Under the pieces are notes generated by a model. That model was not told where the DNA came from and did no database searches. It saw only the letters and a program-made list of their open reading frames with translations. Positions 11,906-23,254 of a DNA stretch of 64,000 nucleotides are shown here, piece after piece; position 1 is the first letter of the stretch; each line of letters opens with the position of its first letter. The DNA is from Tubiluchus corallicola (taxonomy: Eukaryota; Priapulida; Priapulimorpha; Priapulimorphida; Tubiluchidae), in the NCBI GenBank assembly GCA_030141605.1, contig JAQGDQ010000263.1:182793-246792 (forward strand), read 5' to 3'. Both the position numbers and the translations under genes were made by a program.

Positions 11906-12221
11906 GATGCTTTTGTATGACCTCACTCCATTCTTTCTACAACGTTAAATCATGTAGATCCTAATTTGAGATTTTCATTTTCAATTTTTTAGCCAGCATC
12001 TTTCTGTACAGACGTCTTTGGAAGGCATTGATCTCATTCTTCTTTGTCAGTCCAGAATTATATAAGAATACAGGCTCTACAAGTGAAGACAGAATCTGTG
12101 GTTTAGTTTCTACGGTAAGCTTCGAAATTAGGTATAAGCAGCGTCTCCAGAAAATTGCAACAGTTGGGAAGAGGAGATTAAATTCCCCAGGAAAAATTTC
12201 CATTTGATTCATCGTATTCAC
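11906..12221 (-). pseudogene. LINE ORF2 C-terminal remnant (reverse transcriptase tail)
   Basis: Minus-strand translation gives LTVETKPQILSSLVEPVFLY, NEINAFQRRLYRKML, KISN, two in-frame stops, then KEWSEVIQKHRLRWIEHV. This is the familiar C-terminal order of non-LTR retrotransposon polyproteins: the segment after the RT palm, an Arg-rich stretch, then RLRWxxHV and a proline-rich PGRKPRG segment. The RT catalytic motif is absent because of 5' truncation. The last codons pass directly into the 98-bp array on its left. It is dead through stops and frameshift. Confidence 0.75.
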
Positions 12222-12424
12222 CAGCTCTAGTAATTCAAAACCTAGACTTACCTACATGCCAATACTATCTGCTATGTAAATTCATCAACATATTAACATT
12301 ATAACTTTATTCCCTAGTCAGTTTGATCACATGAAAACTGAAATTTGAACTCTGACTGGCAACTGCTATCATAAGAACGTTCTTCCACTGCAAATTTTGC
12401 TATCTTCATCGGTATCTTTTTTCT

Positions 12425-12920
12425 CATCTGACGGTTCTGACCACTAGGTGTAGACACTGTTGCAGAAGCTTTCTCATCTGACCACTAGGTGTAGACACTA
12501 TTGCAGAAGCTTTCTCATCGTCCACTAGGTGTAGACACTGTTGCAGAAGCTATCTCATCTGACCACTAGGTGAACACAAAGTTGCAGAAGCTTTCTCATC
12601 TGACCACTAGGTGAACACAAAGTTGCAGAAGCTTTCTCATCTGACCAGTAGGTGAAGATAAAGTTGCAGAAGCTTTCTCATCTGACCACTAGGTGAAGAC
12701 AAAGTTGCAGAAGCTTTCTCATCTGACCAGTAGGTGAACACACTGTTTCACAAGCTTTCTCATCTGACCACTAGGTGAAGAAAAAGTTGCAGAAGCTTTC
12801 TCATCTGACCACTTGGTGAACACAAAGTTGCAGAAGCTTTCTCATCTGACCAGTAGGTGAAGACACTGTTTCAGAAGCTTTCTCATCTGACCACTAGGTG
12901 AACACAAAGTTGCAGAAGTA
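12425..12920. repeat. 41-bp minisatellite, about 12 copies
   Basis: The unit is GCAGAAGCTTTCTCATCTGA plus CCACTAGGTGAACACAAAGTT and variants, period 41 bp. Variants differ by GTGTAGACACTG versus GTGAACACAAAG endings. One unit near 12520 lacks bases around ATCTGACC. Confidence 0.9.
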
Positions 12921-13436
12921 ATACATGTAAGCCATCTCGCTTAAGAATGACACCAATTCAGAAACAGCCCACTGTCACTTGCATTCTAGATCCTCAATCT
13001 TTAAGAAAACTAAGGTAACTCTAAAATTAGATATAATATAGTCGCTTTTTTCGGTTTTTTTAAATAAATCCTTTTTGTGGTTAAAAAATTTGATGAATTA
13101 GTGTGACGATTCATCAAACTCAAACCATACTCAAAACTGTTCTCTCTTCCTAATCGATCTTATTTGAATAAGTTGTGCCAATAACCATGATTCCACGATT
13201 TATGACATTCACATTTACACATACAACCAGATATCTGTTTTCTCAATAAAAAGAACGCTTTCAGATTTCTAGTAAACAAACAGGCTAGCCTGTAGAACAA
13301 CATGATTCACACAGAACAGCTGAAAGCAGAATGAAGGCAATAACAAAATGAAAATGGTCGTTTCTCAAAGGCGTTCTTGGAGCTATTGCTTTTCTTATAC
13401 ATCTATGGAAATTTTTCATTGAAAGGTGAAACTTAC

Positions 13437-13482
13437 CTAGAGTTGTAACTGCCGAGTCCCAGTTTGCCAAAAGTGTTTCAAC
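13437..13482 (-). CDS. RhoGEF-like gene, exon E (46-nt exon, DH domain)
   Basis: A 46-nt exon on the minus strand between a strong acceptor (TTTATCTTTTTCAG) and a consensus donor (gtaagtttc). It encodes VETLLANWDSAVTTL plus one base. It enters in phase 0, exactly the exit phase of exon D, giving ...RLFLQK then VETLLANWDSAVTTL. An alpha-helical LE.L..NWD...(I/L)G stretch is usual between the first and second conserved regions of DH domains. The flanking intron to exon D would be about 36 kb. Exit phase 1 does not fit exon F directly. The short length limits certainty, but the splice signals and phase agreement support it. Confidence 0.6.
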
Positions 13483-13659
13483 CTGAAAAAGATAAATAAC
13501 TGTAACATTTGTAGGTTATACGTGGCTTTACGAAAAAATATTTTATTTCAAATACAAAACGCACATCACACAAGATGTACCTGGTGCCATAAAAACCCTA
13601 AAATCAATGAAACAGTCCTTCCAAAAAAATCATGTATCAACATAACCTTGATAACGATA

Positions 13660-16455
13660 AGAGTAATTTTCATGTAGATAATGTTGCTCTATGAGTCTGC
13701 ATCACCATCAACTGATACAGGAAAGGGGATTCCCGAAGAGTAATTTCCAGGTATATAATGTCGCTCTATGAGTCTGTGTCACCATCAACTGATATAGGAA
13801 AGGGGATTCCCGAAGAGTAATTTTCATGTAGATAATGTCGCTCTATGAGTCTGTGTCACCATCAACTGATATAGTAAAGGGGATTCCCGAAAAGTAATTT
13901 CCAGGTATATAATGTTGCTCTATGAGACTGAATCACCATCAACTGATATAGGAAAGGGGATTCCCGAAGCGTAATTTCCAGGTATATAATGTTGCTCTAT
14001 GAGTCTGCGTCACCATCAACTGATATAGTAAAGGGGATTCCCGAAGAGTAATTTCCAGGTATATAATGTCGCTCTATGAGTCTGCGTCACCATCAACTGA
14101 TATAGGAAAGGGGATTCCCGAAGAGTAATTTCCAGGTATGTAATGTTGCTCTATGAGTCTGCATCACCATCAACTGATATAGGAAAGGGGATTCCCGAAG
14201 AGTAATTTCAGGTATGTAATGTTGCTCTACGAGTCCGAGTCACTGTCAACTGATTTAGGAAAGGGGATTCCCGAAGAGTAATTTCCAGGTATATAATGTT
14301 AGAAAGGGGATTCCCGAAGAGTAATTTCCAGGTATATAATGTTGCTCTATGAGTCTGAATCACCATCAACTGATATAGTAAGGGGATTCCCGAAGAGTAA
14401 TTTCCAGGTATTAATGTTGCTCTATGAGTCTGGTCATCATCAACTGATATAGAAGGGGATTCCCGAAGAGTAATTTCCAGGTATATAATGTTGCTCTATG
14501 AGTCTGTCACATCAACTGATATAGAAGGGGATTCCCGAAGAGTAATTTCCAGGTATATAATGTTGCTCTATGAGTCTGGTCACATCAACTGATATAGTAA
14601 CGGGGATTCCCGAAGAGTAATTTCCAGGTATATAATGTTGCTCTATGAGTCTGCGTCATCATCAACTGATATAGTAACGGGGATTCCCGAAGAGTAATTT
14701 CCAGGTATATAATGTTGCTCTATGAGTCTGCGTCATCATCAACTGATATAGTAAAGGGGATTCCCGAAGAGTAATTTCCAGGTATATAATGTTGCTCTAT
14801 GAGTCTGTGTCATCATCAACTGATATAGGAAAGGGGATTCCCGAAGAGTAATTTCCAGGTATATAATGTTGCTCTATGAGTCTGATCACCATCAACTGAT
14901 ATAGAAAGGGGATTCCCGAAGAGTAATTCAGGTAAATGTGCTCTATGAGTCTGGTCACATCAACTGATATAGGAAGGGATTCCCGAAGAGTAATTTCAGG
15001 TATATAATGTGCTCTAGAGTCTGTCACATCAACTGATATAGAAGGATTCCCAAAACCACACAACAAAAAACAAAAACCAAAAACCAACCACCAACAAAAA
15101 ACCGAAGAGTAATTTCCAGGTATATAATGTGCTCTATGAGTCTGTGTCATCATCAACTGATATAGGAAAGGGGATTCCCGAAGAGTAATTTCCAGGTATA
15201 TAATGTTGCTCTATGAGTCTGCGTCATCATCAACTGATATAGGAAAGGGGATTCCCGAAGAGTAATTTCCAGGTATATAATGTTGCTCTATGAGTCTGAA
15301 TCACCATCAACTGATATAGTAAAGGGGATTCCCGAAGAGTAATTTCCAGGTATATAATGTGCTCTATGAGTCTGAATCACCATCAACTGATATAGTAACG
15401 GGGATTCCCGAAGAGTAATTTCCAGGTATATAATGTTGCTCTATGAGTCTGCGTCATCATCAACTGATATAGTAACGGGGATTCCCGAAGAGTAATTTCC
15501 AGGTATATAATGTTGCTCTATGAGTCTGCCACACAACAAAAAAACAAAAACCGTCACCATCAACTGATATAGTAAAGGGGATTCCCGAAGAGTAATTTCC
15601 AGGTATATAATGTTGCTCTATGAGTCTGAGTCACCATCAACTGATATAGTAAAGGGGATTCCCGAAGAGTAATTTCCAGGTATATAATGTTGCTCTATGA
15701 GTCTGCGTCACCATCAACTGATATAGTAAAGGGGATTCCCGAAGAGTAATTTCCAGGTATATAATGTTGCTCTATGAGTCTGCGTCACCATCAACTGATT
15801 TAGGAAAGGGGATTCCCGAAAAGTAATTTCCAGGTATATAATGTGCTCTATGAGTCTGCGTCACCATTAACTGATATAGGAAAGGGGATCCCCGAAGAGT
15901 AATTCCAGGTATGTAATGTTGCTCTATGAGTTTGAGTCACCATCAACTGATTTAGGAAAGGGGATTCCCGAAAAGTAATTTCCAGGTATATAATGTTGCT
16001 CTATGAGTCTGCCACCACAACTGATATAGGAAAGGGGATCCCCGAAAGTAATTCCAGGTATTAATGTTGCTCTATGAGTTGAGTCACCATCAACTGATTT
16101 AGGAAAGGGGATTCCCGAAAAGTAATTTCCAGGTATGTAATGCTCCTCTATGAGTCTGTGTCATCATCAACTGATATAGGAAAGGGGATTCCCAAAGAGT
16201 AATTTCCAGGTATATAATGTTGCTCTATGAGTCTGAGTCACCGTCAACTGATATAGGAAAGGGGATTCCGGAAGAATAATTTCCAGGTATGTAATGCTCC
16301 TCTATGAGTCTGTGTCATCATCAACTGATATAGGAAAGAGGATTCCCGAAGAACACCACACAACAAAAAACCCAAATAATTTCCAGGTATATAATGTTGC
16401 TCTATAAGTCTGCGTCACCATCAACTGATATAGTAAAGGGGATTCCCGAAGCTGA
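13660..16455. repeat. 77-bp satellite-like array, about 36 copies
   Basis: The unit includes GAGTAATTTCCAGGTATATA, ATGTTGCTCTATGAGTCTG, CACCATCAACTGATATAG and GGGGATTCCCGAA, with a 77-bp period (e.g. 13740 to 13817). Copies are 90% or more alike by eye. Between about 14400 and 15060 many units are shortened by scattered one- to three-base losses. Three short A/C-only insertions interrupt the array (near 15050-15103, 15529-15552 and 16354-16378). Confidence 0.95.
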
Positions 16456-16597
16456 ACAAAAGTTAATTGTAAAACTCCTTAAAATTTCTGAAGCTACTTA
16501 TGAAATTACTAAACCAGGTTGTTGTAACTGCAGCAAAGCAAATAATGAAATAAAAATGAGTGATTACTATCGATACTAACAAATGCTATCAAAGAAG

Positions 16598-17054
16598 GCT
16601 GGCAGTACGGCACGGCACGGTATGGCACGGCACGGCACGGTATGGCATGGTACTGCACAGCACGGCAAGTCACGGCATGACACGGCACGGTACGAAATTG
16701 GGATACGGTGCGAAAAAAGCTCTTAAAAGTGCGGTATTTTTTTCACCGTACCTTTTCTGTACCTTTATCGTACCTTTTGCGTATAATTTTACTCAGCTTC
16801 TTGTAACGTTTTTATTGGTCAGCAAATCAGTAAGAGGACTTGCTTAGCCTCTTGGGTGGGCACTTATTGTTCTCCCCTAATTAACACAGAACACACGCTA
16901 AAATAAAACGGCTAGATAGGTCCGCTTTGGATGCAAAAGCGCCAACTTGCTTAGAGAACAATTTTGTAAGTACGGTACGGAATTACGGAACGGTGTTTTT
17001 TAGAGGTACAAAGTACAGTATTTTTTCGTACCGTACCGTACCGTACTGCCAGGC
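16598..17054. mobile_element. Candidate foldback element with (TACGG)-rich inverted ends
   Basis: The left end begins GGCTGGCAGTACGGCACGG. The right end, reverse complemented, begins GCCTGGCAGTACGGTACGG. Both arms are simple ACGGC/TACGG repeats, and the interior repeats GTACC/GGTAC words. No coding capacity and no clear target duplication. Confidence 0.6.
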
Positions 17055-17142
17055 TTGCTACCAAGCATTAGACTGTTTTTACACTTGGAAGATTATGGCT
17101 TGCTACTAAGCATTAGACTGTTTTTACACTTGGAAGATTATG
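17053..17142. repeat. 45-bp tandem duplication
   Basis: Two near-identical copies of a 45-bp unit start GCTTGCTACCAAGCATTAGA (17053) and GCTTGCTACTAAGCATTAGA (17098). They directly abut the right end of the TACGG-rich element. Confidence 0.9.
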
Positions 17143-17784
17143 ATTTTCATAAATTGATATTTCTCTGTTTTATCGGGCGGTGTATTTCAAGGCAAAAATT
17201 AATGTAAATATTACAATGGACAATTACAGAATAAGAATCTTGAAGACGTTGTCAATAATAAGACTAGCCTATCAAACTTGAAAGTAAAATTACACTACCG
17301 CTTGCATAGATGCTGTATTGTATACAGAGCTGCTCCATAGAACCAGTAATGAGTCTTTACTGCATGAAAATGCACTTTATAGATTACTGTACGCGTTAAA
17401 TTATAGTAATATTGCAAATTTATTCGATCTAGAATTAATGACAATTGGAAATTTCATTTACGACTGTATGCATTGATTTTTGAATTAAATAGTGCAGCTT
17501 TGTTAGCGGACATATAACCGCATCACTGTGATTATCATATAGGTAAAATATTTGTTCATCACATGTGTACAAATGCTTAGTAAATAGTTTTTTTCGCTTC
17601 ATAGAGTTTACAACTAAATTTGTATATCTGTCCTTGATCTGTCCATATACCTTGTGCAGCTATGTTGAGTCAAATTGTTAGTATTATCTAGAAATCATTA
17701 CCCGAGCTCTGCCCACTGATAAAACCATCGGGTATGCGTCGAGTTTGTAATTTCGTGTTAAAAATTTGATTTTCAGAAATAAAA

Positions 17785-17786
<2 letters not shown>
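17143..17786. other. No recognisable feature
   Basis: AT-rich sequence without an ORF of note, between the 45-bp duplication and the CTAT microsatellite. Confidence 0.5.
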
Positions 17787-17873
<87 letters not shown>

Positions 17874-17882
17874 CTATCTATC

Positions 17883-17966
<84 letters not shown>
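17787..17966. repeat. (CTAT)n microsatellite, about 44 repeats
   Basis: Nearly perfect CTAT tetranucleotide tract, broken only around 17873-17884 by TCTCTATCTATCATCTATC. Confidence 0.98.
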
Positions 17967-17967
<1 letters not shown>

Positions 17968-19249
17968 ATGTCGAATATAGTCGATGTGCCAGTATCAGAT
18001 GTGTTCAGTAATATTTTAGAGTTATTAATTTTCTTAAACAACGTGTTCTACTTTTTTAATCATAATCATTATTATGGAAGTAATAACGCATATCAAAATA
18101 CAGAAACGTATTTCTGCGTCAAACTGCGGGTAAAAAACTAGGTAAAAAACTAGGTGGCCTTCGATGATTTTAGACCATGTTTTGAAATGTGATGTATCAA
18201 TCCAGTAATAAATTAGTTTGGTTTAATTTTGAACGTTGCGTCAGTAGACAATGGGTCTCATTACTAAGTGATATTATCGGTTGGTTTGATAAAGGGTAAA
18301 AACAAAAAGTTGTTGGTAAATTTTTCTCACTAAAATATGGACATACAAATAATCATTATTAGTATAGATACGTGAAATCAATGTACGATAAAAATTTAAT
18401 GAATACATTTCAATTTTGAGTTCCTACGTAATAACGTTAGGACATTGTGGCGCCATCTACATTCATGAGCAAAATCCAATTTCGGTTTTTTAAACATCAC
18501 TGGACAGTCTAAAGTCAGAATACCACACGCAAAGCTAACAAAACTGTAGGTAAGACTCTGCAGGGTGGATTACATGCATTTTCAAAACACTATAGTCGCA
18601 TCAGACGAGTAATTATGACAAATTTCGCATGAATTTGGGTCAACTCAAGCTTAGAACAAAACACCTGTCCAACGTGCTCAATGTGCAGTGCAGGTATATC
18701 TAAAGCGGCTGTCCTCGTAACCCAGTATCACGAGCGTCTTGCCTATTTTAAGATCTCAGAAAAATCTCAAGATTTTAAAACTCAAAGGCGGCGAGTTTTC
18801 ACCCGAGGTAAAATACATCGTGTTCAAAAGCTTAGCTGATTCTGCGTAGTGAGATTACGTGAAATTTAGCCACTTCATACAAGTGCATGATGAGAAGCTT
18901 TACAATTCAGTGATTCTCAAACAGGAGACATTCGGCTCACGGGGGAGAATTTCAAATAAAGAGAAAGGAATCTTTCCTTAGCGGAGAAATTCTAGAAGAG
19001 TTTACCTGGGAAGAAAAACAACGCACTCTTGCACAGCTGAGATAGATTGCATTAGATTAACTTAGATTAGATTTATGTTACAAATACGAATTTTATAAAT
19101 CCATTAAAATAAGAATTCTGTTGTAGTCATGCCCATTTGCATGATTAGCGTCATTAGACCCACTGAAAAGTAATGGTGAAAGTTAATGATGCCACGCACC
19201 CTAGCGCCACCTTTTTCCAGTTTAATAAAAATGTTTACAACGAATTTCA
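17967..19249. other. No recognisable feature
   Basis: AT-rich intronic or intergenic sequence. Only short chance ORFs; no repeat copies matched elsewhere in the window. Confidence 0.45.
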
Positions 19250-19255
19250 GAAAAA

Positions 19256-19460
19256 GAAATAAAATAAGAAAGGGAAAGAGAAGTGTTGTGTATTTTGAAG
19301 AAAATAAAAGAAGAAAGAATTGTATGTGGGTATTTTGAAGAAAATAATAGAAGAAAGAAAAGTATGTATGTATTTTGAAGAAAATAAAAGAAGAAAGAAA
19401 AGAAGAAAGAAAAAAATTTCTATTTGAATACACACATATTTTTCTTTCTTCTACGCACAC
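19256..19460. repeat. Purine-rich AAGAA repeat, three ~60-bp subrepeats
   Basis: TATTTTGAAGAAAATAAAAG recurs at about 19291, 19330 and 19370 with intervening GAAGAAAGAA words. Minus-strand ORFs here encode only Phe/Leu/Ser low-complexity peptide. Confidence 0.8.
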
Positions 19461-20889
19461 ATTTTTCTTCTTTTATTTCTTCTTCGTATAACTTTTTTAA
19501 ATTTATCTCCTAGGCGTGTGTTAAACCATAAAAGGTATGGAAAAGCATACAATTAAAATTTATTATTCGTAGGCAAAAGGCTACCAATAACTTATATAAA
19601 TTAAAAACGATTAAATAAATTAGATTACAAATGTTTAAAAGTGTGTCGAATATAAAACTCTCGAGGTTACGCTTGGAGACAATTTTGCTTTACAGTAAAA
19701 AATATCTGTACGAATAGTAAAATATTTGGTTAAAGTTTATTTATTCTTGTGGTTAAAGTTGCTTGCTGATTATTTTTGTTTATTGTGTGGCGTGTGAGGT
19801 AGCCACGATGGGCATGGCAAACTATCAAGACTTTATTCAATAAACTACACATTTATTAAACAACAACCACAACATGGTAGATATAAGAGGATAGTAATGC
19901 CAGCCCTCTGTCTTCAAGTCAGTTCCTAATTTCCCCCGAGGTGCGAGCCTCAAAACACATTTGTCTAACTATCTAATGCGCCGTGAGCTTCTGCGCATAA
20001 GGATTACATCATCAATCTTTACTTCTGAGTCAGCCGGTCGAACATCAGCTGGACACGTGATGCCACACCTAACTAGGCTTCTATCCACGACGATAGTTTA
20101 ATCTTGCATCGTCAAGCATTTAATCTCGAATTATTAATTTAATAATTTATCACCAATTTAATCAAAATCATTATTTAACACAGCTTTCCATTACTCGAAT
20201 GAAATTTCCCTGCTTCCTGTATCGCCTGTTTTTTTTAGTTTAGTTCAGTTTATTCCAAAATGCCATAAATAATACATTGTTACATACATTACAGTCAAGA
20301 TATTACTACTGCAAAACGGAACAATAATTAAAGTTTTACCATTGAGATGTGGACACAGGCCAAGAAGATGGACTTGTACAGGACTGGGCAGAGGGCAACT
20401 CGGAGAGAAGTGGAAGGTACGAAATATTAAAATAAACGAGGAAATAGAAATAACAGGGTGATGGTGAGAATAATGACTGTGACAAGTGAATGAAGTGATG
20501 GTGAAAGTGAAGATTAGATTCACATGAACATATAGACCTAGAGAGAAGTAAATCAATTAGACTGCAAAAGTCAGTATGGAGTCATACCAGGAACAACGGC
20601 CATAGTACTTCTATACTTCTTAGGTCCATTTCACAGCGAGGACGCGAGGAAAAATAACGCACCGAACTGCTGTCAGAAAATCAGAAAATTTTCTGAAAAT
20701 GTCCGCCAGCAAGAAAGTTCATTTCATAGTGAAAACGCTCGTTCAGTTAACTGCAGCTACTTTGCGAGTTTTTTTATACTGTATAACAGTTTCATACGCT
20801 CAAGCAGTCCTACGCGTCCAGCGACTGCGTGCGTAAGAACTGCGTACAAATAAAACCACTATACAGAGGCAGAACTATAAAATGCAAAT
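19461..20889. other. No recognisable feature
   Basis: Mixed AT-rich sequence. A minus-strand 103-codon ORF (20245-20556) has low-complexity His/Ser content and no recognised domain. Confidence 0.4.
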
Positions 20890-21046
20890 CTACTGCTGCT
20901 GCTACTACTACTGCCGCTGCTGCTACTACTACCGCTGCTACTACCACCACTACTACCGCTACCGCCACCGCCACCGTCACCACCACCACCACCACCACCA
21001 TCACTACAACTACTGCTACCACTACTACTACTACTACTGCTACTAG

Positions 21047-21122
<76 letters not shown>

Positions 21123-21125
21123 ATA
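20890..21125. repeat. (CTG/CTA/CAC)n trinucleotide tract
   Basis: An imperfect trinucleotide run: CTGCTACTA, then CACCAC around 20980-21000, then pure CTG for about 60 bases at 21054-21111. All six frames stay open through it, giving homopolymeric Ala, Thr or Val shadows. Confidence 0.95.
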
Positions 21126-21540
21126 CTAGATCTATCTAGTGGTTTGAATGATACGAAGTATTTATAAGTCAGTCAAAAAAGAATAGGACTGTTACTCTGT
21201 TCCTCAACTTATCAAAATGCAGTTTATTTGTGCAAACGCACATTTCTGGCGTGGCATTTTCGCGGAATTCTAAACCAGTGGGCGTCTTCCATGTTTAAGC
21301 CTGGTCACGTTTAGTCTTATTGTCTCCTAGCTATATGCTGTAATTACAGCAAAACCAACATTTTGAACCATGACAATACCGGCAAATCCCCTTAATTCAA
21401 GATTTCGAAATCGAGTTTGTAATCATAATCGATTTTTTTTCAATTTTTATTAGAAGACCTGACTATCTTAGATTAGATTTCTGTCTAATGATTATTCATA
21501 CCCATCTAGGAGTTTTCGGTTGTTAGTTCTCATAAATCCA
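21126..21540. other. No recognisable feature
   Basis: Short spacer with no ORF or repeat recognised. Confidence 0.5.
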
Positions 21541-21745
21541 TTGTATTGTATTGTATTGTATTGTATTGTATTGTATTGTATTGTATTGTATTGTATTGTA
21601 TTGTATTGTATTGTATTGTATTGTATTGTATTGTATTGTATTGTATTGTATTGTATTGTATTGAATTGCACTGCATTGCATTGCATTGCATTGCATTGTA
21701 TTGTACTGTATTGTAATGTATTGTATTGTATTGTACTGTACATAC
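21541..21745. repeat. (TTGTA)n pentanucleotide microsatellite, about 40 units
   Basis: About 24 perfect TTGTA units (21541-21660) decay into TTGCA and TTGTACTG variants up to 21745. The ordered decay on one side suggests expansion from the left part. Confidence 0.97.
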
Positions 21746-21749
21746 AGAG

Positions 21750-22655
21750 TTTCAAAAGTTAAAAACTTGTATACATGCCTGTATTCTTATATGTTATATG
21801 ACCTATATATACACCTATATACTACTGCAAATTGCTATTTTTTTATCTTATGGCTCGCGGAACAAATGTGTGGAGACGAAAAACGATTAAAATTACGCAC
21901 TTTTAAAATTCACGATTGTCTTTTGAAAACTGGGACGCGTGCGCGGGGTCAATATTATGCACAGCTAACTGCCTAGACGAGTTAACATATGAACACTAAG
22001 CTATGATAACTATTATAACGTTGTGTTAACTGCCTGAGGTAGGTGTTGATGTGTTTATCATACAGATTGGTTTGCGCTTTTAGCGGAATATAATTGTGTC
22101 GCACCGTACGGTTTGTGACAAGTGAGAGAACTAGGCCTCGGTAATATAAAGGTAGTTTAGAAGAATAGGAGCGCCATGTTTTATTTGTGAGTCGTTCCGT
22201 TAACGCTCTATTGAATAACAATAAGGCGAAATTTCTTATCATTCTACTCACGATCAAAACAGAACTTACATACACTTCCTATGATAACTAATAATTTACA
22301 ATAATATCACTGTAACTAGCGAAAGTCTCGCAAAAACATTTTACCCAAAATTAGCATTAAGATGAAATCATTGTTGTGATCAGCAATGCGCGAACGTTTC
22401 GAGTACCTTGTTTACTATCCTTTGCCCACTTAGTGGTAGTACTAAACATACATATTTGCTTATATGAGTAGTAACTATATAGAATTTAGATGTATTGTTC
22501 TCATATACATTATACTACAATGACATACATACAACAAAATACAAAACTACAAAAAAGAGCTATTGCATTATAGCTATAGTAGACAAAAAACTCATAACAA
22601 ATAACAAATTTATATAATTTTAGTATAGATACAGGAAAAAATAATATTATCAACA
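21750..22655. other. No recognisable gene
   Basis: AT-rich stretch. A minus-strand 97-codon ORF (21982-22275) has no domain I recognise. The 22490-22655 part lies just 3' of the minus-strand LINE remnant and may be its 3' region. Confidence 0.4.
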
Positions 22656-22659
22656 TTTA

Positions 22660-23000
22660 CATGTTAGTACTACTTACTCTTTTTTTTAAAACACTTAAAA
22701 ATGTAATGGGCTACTAATTTGGCAATATCTCATTCGCCCCCCCCCCCCCCATTGTGAATCTTAGCTTTCATTATCGTGCAGGTTAATGAAATTGCTAGTG
22801 ATGTCAGAATAAAAAGATTGTCTTAACCGATTGTTGAAGGAGCAATGAAACAAAAAATGAATTTCCTCTTCTACTTGTTGGCTGTCACAGTGTTGACAGA
22901 TTCTCGTAGGAGGCTTCAAAGGGACTTTAGGTTGTTGGTGTCGTCCCTTTTCTATTAGTAAATTATGCGAATAAATATTGCAATTATGAGTCAATTATGC
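22660..23000 (-). pseudogene. LINE ORF2 C-terminal fragment (Cys/His motif)
   Basis: Minus-strand ORF 22761-22994 reads HNLLIEKGRHQQPKVP, then RICQHCDSQQVEEEIHFLFH and C. This is the R-x-C-x-x-C...(E)DE-x-HFLxxC signature found at the C-terminus of many non-LTR retrotransposon ORF2 proteins. A second copy in the plus orientation lies at 34085-34330, and the two share flanking 3' sequence (AAGTGTTTTAAAAA). The upstream 22991-23254 ORF may be the degraded continuation. No RT motif is left. Confidence 0.75.
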
Positions 23001-23254
23001 TGGATAGAATAGTCAAACACGTAGTCGTATTCAAAACTATACCATTCCTGTTTAGCCTGGCAAACGTCTCTTAAAAGTGAACGTATTTGTAAAAACATAA
23101 ACTTAAAATTTACAGAAAAGTAAGAAGAGAAATTAGTTAAAATAGTTACAAAAATGACAAACATTAAAAGTACATTAAAATTACATTCCAATGGGCAAAT
23201 TTTGGAGCATATAAAAACATCACTATTGTAAATTATATGTTTTAATAAACCCAT

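Noticed and set aside
12256-12268. A 13-nt stretch (minus strand, between GCAG and gtaggtaagt) that would fit the missing phase 1 to phase 2 exon
   Set aside because: The phase fits, but the stronger overlapping donor (gtaagt, four bases on) would give an immediate stop, and a 13-nt match between AG and GT is easily found by chance.
13660-16455. CRISPR-like array
   Set aside because: There are no unique spacers: units are contiguous and homogeneous, and the genome is eukaryotic. The 37-, 41- and 98-bp arrays fail for the same reason.
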